A stretch of DNA of 64,000 nucleotides, from the NCBI GenBank assembly GCA_036262835.1, contig DATAID010000104.1, forward strand, positions 56,206 to 120,205, in the 5' to 3' direction. The notes under the pieces are model-generated. The model worked only from the letters and a program-made list of their open reading frames with translations. It had not been told where the DNA came from and did not search any database. Position numbers and translations under genes: made by a program. The DNA is from RBG-16-66-20 sp036262835 (GTDB lineage Bacteria; Pseudomonadota; Gammaproteobacteria; Burkholderiales; SG8-39). Shown in pieces: positions 1 to 7,805 of the stretch. Each line of letters opens with the position of its first letter. Position 1 is the first letter of the stretch.

Positions 1-170
1 GATTGGGCATCGCGGCGCTTCTCGGCTACCTCTCTCACTACTACTACTCGATGCAGACGACGCTGCTCTTCAAGTCGGCGCTGCTCGCGGCGACAGGCCT
101 GGCGCTGCTGGGTGCGCGGCTGGTGATGCACCGCTGGTGGCCGGAAGCCAAGGAGACGAGCCATGCGTAA
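1..170 (+). CDS. Membrane protein C-terminus (partial, probably DUF2157/DUF4401 type)
   Basis: Only the last 55 codons lie in the window, and the frame is open from base 3 to the TAA. The visible part holds two short hydrophobic segments separated by a Tyr-rich stretch (SHYYYS) and ends in a polar tail, so it is the membrane-embedded C-terminus of a larger protein. It overlaps the next gene by 8 bases, which implies one transcript. Genes for GDYXXLXY proteins commonly follow a DUF2157/DUF4401 membrane protein, and that order is the only basis for the family guess. Confidence 0.6.
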   Translation, partial: LGIAALLGYLSHYYYSMQTTLLFKSALLAATGLALLGARLVMHRWWPEAKETSHA

Positions 171-666
171 AGCGATCGCAATCGGCGCAGGCGTCCTTCT
201 CCTCGTGCTAGCGAACTGGGCGGTCTTCGAGCGCGAGCAGCAGCTCACCGAAGGACGCGTCGTGCTCCTGGAGCTCGCGCCGGTGGATCCGCGCTCGCTC
301 ATGCAAGGTGACTACATGGCGCTGCGTTTCAAGGCCGCCGACGATGCCTTCGGACGCTTTGGCCGCGTAAAGGACGTGGCCGATGGCCGGCTCGTGGTCA
401 AGCTGGATGCTCGAGGCGTGGGAAGTTTCGTGCGCCGGGACGGCGGCGAGCCGCTCGGCGAAGGCGAAGTGGCGCTGCGCTATCGCATCCGCGACGAGCG
501 CGTGAAGTTTGCGACCAACGCCTACTTCTTCCAGGAGGGCCACGCGCGCTACTACCAGCAGGCCCGGTACGGAGAATTTCGCGTCGCGCCGTCGGGCGAG
601 CTTCTGCTCGCCCAGCTGCGCGACGCGAAACTGGAGCGGCTGGGACCGCCCCCTAGATCGCCTTAG
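163..666 (+). CDS. GDYXXLXY domain protein
   Basis: The 167-residue protein has an N-terminal hydrophobic segment (residues 6-17, AIGAGVLLLVLANW region) acting as an uncleaved anchor or signal. The family signature follows at about residue 48 as QGDYMALRF. Proteins of this family sit in the envelope and usually pair with the DUF4401-type membrane protein encoded just upstream, which the 8-base overlap supports here. Biochemical role is unknown. The stop codon overlaps the stop of the convergent lipoprotein gene, so the two transcripts meet tail to tail with no room for a terminator. Confidence 0.85.
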   Translation: MRKAIAIGAGVLLLVLANWAVFEREQQLTEGRVVLLELAPVDPRSLMQGDYMALRFKAADDAFGRFGRVKDVADGRLVVKLDARGVGSFVRRDGGEPLGEGEVALRYRIRDERVKFATNAYFFQEGHARYYQQARYGEFRVAPSGELLLAQLRDAKLERLGPPPRSP

Positions 667-890
667 CGGCGACGCTTGTCGCGGTCTTCGCCGATCTCGT
701 GGCCGAGGACGCCGCCGCCCACCGCGCCGGCGACCGTGCCGAGCGTGCTGCCGCCCGTCACCGCACTCCCGACCACGCCGCCGCCGACCGCACCGATGGC
801 GGTGCCGGCATCCGTCCGGGACATATGGCCGCAGGCGCCGAGCGAGCCGACGGCGAGCATCACTGCTGCAATTCTCACGAGGTTTTTCAT
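663..890 (-). CDS. Glycine-zipper lipoprotein (OsmB-like)
   Basis: Small 75-residue lipoprotein. The start is chosen at the ATG preceded by AAAGGAGA; a longer in-frame extension has no ribosome site. A signal peptide ends in a lipobox (GSLGAC). The mature part is a repeated glycine zipper (AIGAVGGGVVG and AVGGGVLGHEIG) with a basic tail DKRRR. Glycine-zipper 2TM lipoproteins are outer-membrane-associated and often osmotically or stress induced. It lies in a run of minus-strand stress-type genes with the Ala/Lys-rich and CsbD genes. Confidence 0.85.
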   Translation of the reverse strand: MKNLVRIAAVMLAVGSLGACGHMSRTDAGTAIGAVGGGVVGSAVTGGSTLGTVAGAVGGGVLGHEIGEDRDKRRR

Positions 891-909
891 TTCGATCTCC
901 TTTGGAGGG

Positions 910-1365
910 TTATGAGCGGCCGGGCCGGGTGCCCGCGTTACGCGGCTCGTTCGCAGAACGCGCCACTTTCGCGTCGGCCTTCGCCTTGGCATGCGCGGCC
1001 TTCGCGTCCTTCACGCACACGTCCTTCTTGTTGCCGGTGAGCTCGTCGCATTTCTCCTTGGCGACCTCGTAGTCCGCGTCGGCGTGCGCGATGCGAGCGT
1101 CGGCCTGGGCTTTCGCCGTGCCTTTGTGCTGCGCCTCGACGTCCGCCTTGGCGGCTTTCTGATGGCCTTTGGCCTGGGCCTTGCAGATGTCCTTCGCGTT
1201 GCCGGTCTGCGAGTCGCAGCGCTCCACCGCGGCCTTGTATTCGGCGTCGATCTTGTCCTTCTCGGCCTTGTAGGCGTCGTTGGAGACCTTGTCGGCCGCG
1301 AACGCGCCTTGCGCGAGCGCGAGACTGGCTGCCGCGGCGAGCGCGGCCATGGGTTTGAGTGTCAT
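910..1365 (-). CDS. Ala/Lys-rich exported protein of unknown function
   Basis: The 151-residue product starts at the ATG with GAGGAGCTGACC upstream. A signal peptide (MTLKPMAALAAAASLALAQGAFA) is followed by a highly charged, Ala/Lys/Asp-rich helical region without hydrophobic segments. Two related blocks carry paired cysteines: CDSQTGNAKDICKAQAK and CDELTGNKKDVCVKDAK, suggesting an internal duplication with C-x9-C disulfides in the periplasm. The gene starts two bases after the CsbD stop, so the two are co-transcribed. I do not assign a function. Confidence 0.8.
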   Translation of the reverse strand: MTLKPMAALAAAASLALAQGAFAADKVSNDAYKAEKDKIDAEYKAAVERCDSQTGNAKDICKAQAKGHQKAAKADVEAQHKGTAKAQADARIAHADADYEVAKEKCDELTGNKKDVCVKDAKAAHAKAKADAKVARSANEPRNAGTRPGRS

Positions 1366-1367
1366 GG

Positions 1368-1586
1368 TCAGCTCCTCGGGTTCCAGTCGCGCCACTGGTT
1401 CTCGAAGTCGTCCAGCTGGCGCTCGGCCTCGTCCTTCGAGCAGCCGTACTGCTCCTGTATCTTGCCGGCCAGGCGGTCGCGGTTGCCGGCGATCACGTCC
1501 AGCTGATCGTCGGTCAGCTTGCCCCACTGTTGCTTGGCCTTGCCCTTCAGTTGCTTCCAGTTTCCTTCAATTCGATCCCAATTCAT
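1368..1586 (-). CDS. CsbD family stress protein
   Basis: The 72-residue acidic/hydrophilic protein begins MNWDRIEGNWKQLKGKAK, which is the hallmark of the CsbD/YjbJ family. It is full length for that family. The start follows AAAAAGGAGAATCC, a strong ribosome site. Family members are abundant, partly disordered stress proteins (general stress in Bacillus, osmotic/acid stress in enterics) with no known enzymatic activity. It is first in a short minus-strand unit, with the exported Ala/Lys-rich gene two bases downstream. Confidence 0.93.
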   Translation of the reverse strand: MNWDRIEGNWKQLKGKAKQQWGKLTDDQLDVIAGNRDRLAGKIQEQYGCSKDEAERQLDDFENQWRDWNPRS

Positions 1587-1847
1587 GGATTCTCCTTTTT
1601 CCGTTCGCGGGAATTGAAAACGTTGTTGCAATCGCCGTGCCACCACCGGTGTCGCGCTGCTTCAAGGACTTGGCGTCGCGCGCGATGCGCGTCTTGTCCC
1701 GCTTGAGCGTCATCGCGCGGCAGCATCCGATGGCGCGCCGTCACGACTGCGTCGGCCGGGCTACGGCAGGATGGCGCACGGCGGGAAACTCGCGGAGTTT
1801 TTTCCTGCCTAGCTAGACAGGCCTGAGGTCAGGTCAAGGAGATATAC
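1587..1847. other. 261-base intergenic region between divergent stress genes
   Basis: This gap separates the minus-strand CsbD gene from the plus-strand DUF1328 gene and must hold promoters for both. I see no convincing open frame. A weak hairpin (AAACTC-GCG-GAGTTT then TTT, 1786-1803) sits near the DUF1328 end and could act as a leader attenuator, but its stem is only six pairs. I could not pick out a sigma-70 pair with confidence. Confidence 0.5.
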
Positions 1848-2024
1848 ATGCTGTACTACGCTGCCGTCTTTTTCGTCATTGCATTGATCGCCGCGGTCTT
1901 CGGTTTTACCGGAATCGCTGCGGGCGCGGCCGAGGTCGCGAAGATCCTGTTCCTGATCTTCGTGGTTCTCTTCGCCGTCTCGCTGGTGATCGGCCTGCTG
2001 AGAGGACGCGGTCCCCGCGTTTAG
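1848..2024 (+). CDS. DUF1328 / UPF0391 small membrane protein (YtjA-like)
   Basis: This 58-residue membrane protein begins MLYYAAVFFVIALIAAVFGF and carries two hydrophobic segments flanking a small Gly/Ala-rich turn (TGIAAGAAEVAK), ending in GRGPRV. That layout and length are those of the UPF0391/DUF1328 family, found in proteobacterial inner membranes and often stress induced; function is unknown. The ribosome site AAGGAGATATAC lies ideally before the ATG. A strong terminator follows 20 bases after the stop, so it is probably monocistronic. Confidence 0.92.
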   Translation: MLYYAAVFFVIALIAAVFGFTGIAAGAAEVAKILFLIFVVLFAVSLVIGLLRGRGPRV

Positions 2025-2044
2025 CAGTACGTCGTAAGCCCCCG

Positions 2045-2080
2045 CCGGCGCCGGGCGAGAGCCCGGTGCCGGTTTTCTTT
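2045..2080 (+). terminator. Rho-independent terminator after DUF1328 gene
   Basis: A 12-pair GC stem (CCGGCGCCGGGC / GCCCGGTGCCGG, one G-T pair) with a GAGA tetraloop is followed by TTTTCTTT. It lies just after the DUF1328 stop and before the 3' end of the convergent BON gene. Confidence 0.9.
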
Positions 2081-2087
2081 CCGGGCT

Positions 2088-2405
2088 TTACTTCGCCCGG
2101 ATGTTGTTCTGCACAGCCTTCACGCCCTCGACACGCCGCGCGATGTCCGAGGCCTTGCGCGCTTCCTCGGGCGTGCCGGTGCCGGTCAGCTGGACCACGC
2201 CCTGGGTGGTGGTCACGCCGATGTTCAGAGCGCTCACGTCCCTGTCCTCGACGAAGGCCGTCTTCACCTTGGCCGTGATCATGCTGTCGTCCACATAGGC
2301 GCCCGCGGTCTGGCCAGGCTTGCCGTTGCTCGCGCAACCCGCTATGCCGATTACTGTCGCCAGCGCCAGCCATGCGGCGCGGCGCCGCCACTCGTTGCTT
2401 CTCAT
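2088..2405 (-). CDS. BON domain lipoprotein
   Basis: The 105-residue protein has a signal peptide ending in a lipobox (GIAGC, Cys24). It then carries one BON domain (from about residue 38: DDSMITAKVKTAFVEDRDV through VEGVKAVQNNIRAK). BON domains are found in envelope stress proteins such as OsmY, DolP and Kbp and are thought to bind phospholipid or peptidoglycan-associated surfaces. A second BON protein at 51925 has the same 'TxxKVKxAxxxE' start but a cleaved rather than lipidated signal, so the genome carries at least two paralogues. Confidence 0.9.
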   Translation of the reverse strand: MRSNEWRRRAAWLALATVIGIAGCASNGKPGQTAGAYVDDSMITAKVKTAFVEDRDVSALNIGVTTTQGVVQLTGTGTPEEARKASDIARRVEGVKAVQNNIRAK

Positions 2406-2575
2406 GTTTCGTTCCTTTCCGGTTGAATTTACGAACGCTCCCGGCTCTCTGCCGAAAGCGAGTACCTTCAGTCATAGCAAAGGCCATACCGAAACGCTCT
2501 AGGGCGCCATGCGCCGAAAGGCGCGTCCGGCCTCGTATACTTCGCCCTCGATTGATTCCCGAGGAGCACCTTCGC

Positions 2576-3682
2576 ATGCAGCGCACGGGCAAGGCGGCCA
2601 TTTGCCGCGAGATCGGCAAGCCGGTCGTGGTCGAAACGATCCGCGTCGATGGTCCGAAAAGAGGGGAAATCATGATCCGGATCGCGGCGTGCGGCGTATG
2701 CCATTCGGACCTGTCGGCGACCAACGGCACCATCCCGCTGCCGCCCCCGCTGGTGCTCGGCCATGAGGCCGCCGGCGAGGTGATCGAGGTGGGCGAAGGC
2801 GTCACCAGCCTGGCCGTGGGCGACCACGTGGTCAGCTCGTTCATCTACATGTGCGGCAAGTGCCGCTTCTGCTCGGGGGGCCGGCCTGTGCTCTGCGTCG
2901 AGCAGGGCAAGGCGCTCACCACGCCGCCCGAGGGCACTCCGCGCACCTTCGACCACGCCAACAAGCCGCTCAACATCTTCTCCGGCTGCGGCGTCATGGC
3001 CGAGTACGCGACGCTTTCGGTCGACAACGTGGTGAGAATCGATCCCAAGATGCCGCTCGATCGCGCCGCGCTGGTCGGCTGCGCGGTGACCACCGGCGTC
3101 GGCGCCGTGTTCAACACCGCGCGCGTCGAGCCCGGGTCCACGGTCGCCGTGTTCGGTTGCGGCGGCGTCGGCTTGAACGCGATCCAGGGCGCGGTCATCG
3201 CGGGGGCCGAGAAGATCCTCGCCATCGACACGATGCAGGGCAAGCTCGACATGGCGAAAAAGTTCGGCGCGACCGACACGCTGCTCATCAAGCCGGGCGA
3301 GGACGCGACCAAGGAGATCAAGAAGCGAACGAACGGCGGGCCCGAGTACGCCTTCGAATGCGTGGGCTCGGGCGCGCTCGCGGAAGCCGCCTACAAGGCG
3401 ATCCGGCGCGGCGGCAAGGCGGTCATCGTCGGCGTGGCAAAGCCGACCGACTCGGCCGGCATCCGCCCGATGGGCATGGTGTTCGAGGAAAAGACGATCC
3501 AGGGCAGCTACTTCGGTTCCTGCGTGCCGCGCGTCGACTTCCCGCGCATGCTGCAGCTCTACATGGCGGGCAAGCTCAAGCTCGATGAGCTGATCACGAA
3601 GCGCTACAAGATCGACGAGGCGCCGCAGGCGTTCGCGGATCTCGAATCCGGAAAGAACGCGCGCGGGGTCATCGTGTTCTAG
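2576..3682 (+). CDS. Zn-dependent alcohol dehydrogenase (class III-like MDR)
   Basis: The 368-residue medium-chain dehydrogenase has catalytic zinc motifs CGVCHSD (near residue 40) and GHEAAG, a structural zinc lobe CGKCRFCSGGRPVLC and an NAD-binding GCGGVGLNAIQGA. The alternative upstream in-frame extension is non-coding in character; the ATG chosen has GAGGAG upstream. Such enzymes oxidise primary or aryl alcohols, or formaldehyde-glutathione adducts, with NAD. The next gene starts on the base after the stop, so the two are one unit. Substrate cannot be told from sequence. Confidence 0.88.
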   Translation: MQRTGKAAICREIGKPVVVETIRVDGPKRGEIMIRIAACGVCHSDLSATNGTIPLPPPLVLGHEAAGEVIEVGEGVTSLAVGDHVVSSFIYMCGKCRFCSGGRPVLCVEQGKALTTPPEGTPRTFDHANKPLNIFSGCGVMAEYATLSVDNVVRIDPKMPLDRAALVGCAVTTGVGAVFNTARVEPGSTVAVFGCGGVGLNAIQGAVIAGAEKILAIDTMQGKLDMAKKFGATDTLLIKPGEDATKEIKKRTNGGPEYAFECVGSGALAEAAYKAIRRGGKAVIVGVAKPTDSAGIRPMGMVFEEKTIQGSYFGSCVPRVDFPRMLQLYMAGKLKLDELITKRYKIDEAPQAFADLESGKNARGVIVF

Positions 3683-4054
3683 ATGGAGATCAACCGGCCG
3701 GAGGCGCTGCGCGAGGTCAGCGCCGCCTTCGCGCGCTACGAGGCGGCGCTAAACGAGAACGACGTGGCGACGCTGGACGAGCTCTTCTGGCGCACGCCGC
3801 AGACGGTGCGCTACGGGATCGCCGAGGAGCTCTACGGCCACGCAGCCATCGCCGCATTCCGCGCCGCGCGCACGGGCGACACGCGCCGCGAGTTGCTGCG
3901 CACCGTGATCACCACCTATGGCGCCGACTTCGCCACCGCCTCGTGCGAGTTCCGCCGCCTGGCCACCGGGCGGCGCGGTCGGCAGATGCAAACCTGGGTG
4001 CGCTTTGCCGAGGGCTGGCGCATTGTCGCTGCGCACGTGAGCCTCAAAGACTAG
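3683..4054 (+). CDS. AtzH-like / HpxZ-like protein (DUF3225, SnoaL fold)
   Basis: The 123-residue protein has the family core RYGIAEELYGHAAIAAFR and a C-terminal TWVRFAEGWRIVAAHVS, typical of the AtzH-like/DUF3225 NTF2-fold group. HpxZ belongs to oxalurate (purine) breakdown and AtzH hydrolyses an amide step in cyanuric acid breakdown, usually next to an amidase. Here it directly abuts an alcohol dehydrogenase and faces an M20 amidohydrolase on the other strand, so an amide-related role is possible but unproven. No ribosome site is visible, which fits coupling to the upstream stop. Confidence 0.8.
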   Translation: MEINRPEALREVSAAFARYEAALNENDVATLDELFWRTPQTVRYGIAEELYGHAAIAAFRAARTGDTRRELLRTVITTYGADFATASCEFRRLATGRRGRQMQTWVRFAEGWRIVAAHVSLKD

Positions 4055-4065
4055 AAGTTCAGGTC

Positions 4066-5232
4066 TTACTTCGAAAGCCGCTTTTCGACCAGGCGCGCGA
4101 AGAAGCTCGCGCCGTAGGGCAGGGCCTTGTCGTTGAAGTCGTAGGCGGGGTTGTGCACTTCGCACGCCCCTTCGCCATCCCCGTTGCCTATGTTGATGTA
4201 GCAGCCCGGCACCTCGTTCAGCATGAACGAGAAGTCCTCCGAGGCCATGATGAGCGCAGGGTCGCGCTTGACGCTCTCGGTGCCGACGATCTCGGCGCAG
4301 ATGCCGGCCGCGTAGTCGGCCTCGCGCGCATCGTTGATGGTCGGCGGGAAGATGACGCGGAAATCGGTCTTCGCCCTGGCGCCGAACCCGGCGGCCACGC
4401 CCTCGGCGACGCGCGCGAGGTTCCTGCCGATCAGCTCCATCACCTCGTTCGAAAACGCGCGCGCCGTGCCGGAGAGCCGCGCGGTCTGCGGAATCACGTT
4501 GTAGGCCGCGCCGCCATGGATCTGGGTGACGGAGAGCACCGCCGTATCCACCGGCCGGACGTTGCGCGCGACGATGCTCTGGATCGCCGCGGTGATGTGC
4601 GCGGCGACGAGGACCGTGTCGACGCTCGACTCGGGACGCGCGCCGTGCGAGCCGCGGCCCTCGATGTCGATGTCGAAGAAGGCGCCGCCCGCCATCATGG
4701 GCCCGGAGCGCACCGCGAACCGGCCAAGCGGCATGCCCGGCCGGTTGTGCATGCCGAAGATCGCTTCGCACGGAAAGCGCTTGAACAGGCCGTCCTCGAT
4801 CATCGCCTTCGCGCCGCCCAGTCCTTCTTCCGCGGGCTGGAAGATGAAATTCACCGTGCCGTCGAAATTCTTGGTCGCGGCGAGATACCTGGCCGCGCCG
4901 AGCAGCATGCTCGTGTGGCCGTCGTGGCCGCACGCGTGCATGCGTCCGTCGTGCTTCGATTTGTGGCCGAAGGAATTCGCCTCCTGGATCGGCAGGCAGT
5001 CCATGTCGGCGCGAAGTCCGAGGCTGCGCGTCGACGACCCCGATCGCAGCACCCCGACCACGCCCGTCTTGCCGATGCCGCGATGCACCTCGAGGCCGAA
5101 CGCCTTCAGCCGGGAAGCGACGAAATCGGAGGTGCGGCGCTCCTCGAAGCCGAGCTCCGGGTGCGCGTGAAGGTCGCGCCGCCACGCGGTCATTTCCTCG
5201 TGCAGGGCGGCGATCGGCGGGGCGACGGGCAT
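4066..5232 (-). CDS. M20 family amidohydrolase (aminoacylase/hippurate hydrolase type)
   Basis: The 388-residue protein has the M20D metal-binding series: LHAHPELGFEE near the N-terminus, MHACGHDGHTSM, QPAEEGLGG with the catalytic Glu pair, and a C-terminal HNPAYDFND. A dimerisation domain with GRGSHGA lies in the middle. Length and motifs fit hippurate/N-acyl-amino-acid or indole-3-acetyl-amino-acid hydrolases. It releases an amino acid from an N-acyl conjugate using two divalent metals, in the cytosol. A Bug solute receptor is encoded 22 bases upstream in the same direction, so uptake and hydrolysis of an amide-type substrate may be linked. Confidence 0.9.
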   Translation of the reverse strand: MPVAPPIAALHEEMTAWRRDLHAHPELGFEERRTSDFVASRLKAFGLEVHRGIGKTGVVGVLRSGSSTRSLGLRADMDCLPIQEANSFGHKSKHDGRMHACGHDGHTSMLLGAARYLAATKNFDGTVNFIFQPAEEGLGGAKAMIEDGLFKRFPCEAIFGMHNRPGMPLGRFAVRSGPMMAGGAFFDIDIEGRGSHGARPESSVDTVLVAAHITAAIQSIVARNVRPVDTAVLSVTQIHGGAAYNVIPQTARLSGTARAFSNEVMELIGRNLARVAEGVAAGFGARAKTDFRVIFPPTINDAREADYAAGICAEIVGTESVKRDPALIMASEDFSFMLNEVPGCYINIGNGDGEGACEVHNPAYDFNDKALPYGASFFARLVEKRLSK

Positions 5233-5254
5233 GGCGCTTCCCGGCGGCGTTTTG

Positions 5255-6214
5255 CTACTGCTCGATCCTGATGTTGGCGGTCTTGACGATCTGCCCGTAG
5301 CGCTCCTGCTCGCGGCGCATGTAGGCCATCATTTCATCGGGCGTATTCGCCGCGGTGTCCATGCCGAGCGGCACGAAGCGCTCCTTCAGGTCGGCCGACT
5401 GGGAAGCCTTCTGGATCTCCGCGGCGAGTCGTACGAGGATCTCCTTCGGCGTGCCCGCCGGCGCGGCGTAGCCGATCCAGGCGGCGCAGTCGTAGCCCGG
5501 CAGCTCCGCCGCCTCGGCGAGCGTCGGCACGTCCGGGAGCGCGGCGTTGCGCCGGGCGCTCGTGACGCCGAAGGTCTTGAGCTTCCCCGACTTGATGTGC
5601 GAGCCGGTCGCCGCGACGGTCTCGATTGCATAGGAGACCTGCCCGCCCATCACGTCGGTGAGCGCCGGAACGCTGCCCTTGTAGGGCACGTGAATCACCT
5701 TGAGCTGCGCCATGGAGTTGAAGAGCTCCGCGAACATGTGCGCGGTGGCGCCCGTGCCCGAGGAGGCGAAGGTGAACTTGCCGGGACTGCCGCGCACGAG
5801 CGCGAGAAATTCCCTGGCGTTGCTGGCCGGGAACGAAGGCGCAACGACGAGCGCGAAGGGCGCCGTGCCGATCAGGCTCACCGGCGCCAGGTCCTTCAGC
5901 GGCACGTAGGGAATTTTCTGCAGGTTCGGCATGATCGAGATGGGCCCGCTCGAGGCCGCGAGCAGCGTGTAGCCGTCGGGGGCCGACTTCACCGCGAGCT
6001 CGGTGCCGATCTGGCCACCCGCGCCGGGCCGGTTCTCCATGACGAAAGGCTGGCCGAGCTGCTGGGAGAGCTTCTCGCCGATCAGGCGCGCGGCGAGGTC
6101 GGTCGCCTGCCCCGGCGGCCAGGGGATGATCACCTTGACCGGCTTGTTCGGATAGCTCTGCGCGGAGACGTGAAGCGAAAGGAAAAGTGCGACCAGCCCT
6201 GCGATTCTCTTCAT
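5255..6214 (-). CDS. Bug family periplasmic solute receptor (TctC-like)
   Basis: The 319-residue protein has a cleaved signal peptide (LVALFLSLHVSAQ) then the family opening SYPNKPVKVIIPWPPGQATD and ENRPGAGGQIG, which forms the ligand pocket of tripartite tricarboxylate transporter receptors. DGYTLL and HVPYKGSVPAL are further family landmarks. These bind carboxylates or amides in the periplasm. No TctA/TctB membrane genes are nearby, as is common for the expanded Bug set of Burkholderiales. It sits just upstream of and co-directional with the M20 hydrolase, suggesting it collects that enzyme's substrate. Confidence 0.93.
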   Translation of the reverse strand: MKRIAGLVALFLSLHVSAQSYPNKPVKVIIPWPPGQATDLAARLIGEKLSQQLGQPFVMENRPGAGGQIGTELAVKSAPDGYTLLAASSGPISIMPNLQKIPYVPLKDLAPVSLIGTAPFALVVAPSFPASNAREFLALVRGSPGKFTFASSGTGATAHMFAELFNSMAQLKVIHVPYKGSVPALTDVMGGQVSYAIETVAATGSHIKSGKLKTFGVTSARRNAALPDVPTLAEAAELPGYDCAAWIGYAAPAGTPKEILVRLAAEIQKASQSADLKERFVPLGMDTAANTPDEMMAYMRREQERYGQIVKTANIRIEQ

Positions 6215-6248
6215 GGTTCCTCCCTGCGCGCTAGTTTAACCGCACGCC

Positions 6249-6281
6249 AAAAAAACGGCCGGCTGCGGGCAGCCGGCCGGG
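6249..6281 (-). terminator. Rho-independent terminator for the 48-aa gene
   Basis: Read on the minus strand, an 11-base GC-rich inverted repeat (CGGCCGGCTGC / GCAGCCGGCCG) with a tight loop is followed by seven Us. It lies between the small acidic gene and the Bug gene, isolating the former. Confidence 0.85.
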
Positions 6282-6334
6282 GAGACAAGCCGGTGTCCGG
6301 GGGAGACGGGCCGGCTTGGAGGAGTCTTAGGAGG

Positions 6335-6481
6335 CTAGAACGGCGTGGCGCCCCGTTCAGTGCGGAGCTGGCTCGCGATTCGCTGGAATTCGCTTTCGTC
6401 CCAATCCAGGCCGAGATCTTCCTCGTCCCAATCCTGATCCTGGGGGATGCGGTCCTCTTCTGCTTGCGTCTCGCGCACCAT
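6335..6481 (-). CDS. Small acidic protein, 48 aa, unknown function
   Basis: An ATG preceded by AAAGGAGG opens a 48-codon frame. The product is strongly acidic and contains a near-duplicated motif, QDWDEEDLG then LDWDESEF, followed by a basic amphipathic tail (RIASQLRTERG). It has no signal or membrane segment, so it is cytosolic. The strong ribosome site, separate terminator and non-random composition argue it is a real gene. I do not recognise a family; acidic WDE repeats could contact a basic partner or metal, but that is speculation. Confidence 0.7.
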   Translation of the reverse strand: MVRETQAEEDRIPQDQDWDEEDLGLDWDESEFQRIASQLRTERGATPF

Positions 6482-6615
6482 GCTGGCCTCCTTTGTGGAA
6501 GCCATCGTGCCGCCGCCGCGCGCGGCGCGCTATCGGCCGGATTTTGAATTTGCTGTCGGTGTTCGGCTACAAAACGTCGCCCCGCTACGACGCGCCGCGG
6601 GGTGGACTCGCCGCG
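6482..6615. other. Intergenic region upstream of the 48-aa gene
   Basis: This 134-base gap separates the thiolase stop from the 48-aa gene on the same strand. It contains an interrupted hairpin CCCCGC/GCGGGG (6580-6602) followed on the minus strand by CGACGTTTT, a plausible weak terminator for the thiolase transcript. An AT-richer stretch around 6535-6575 may hold the small gene's promoter, though I could not fix its -10 and -35. Confidence 0.45.
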
Positions 6616-7794
<1,179 letters not shown>

Positions 7795-7805
7795 GACAAT
7801 CTCCT

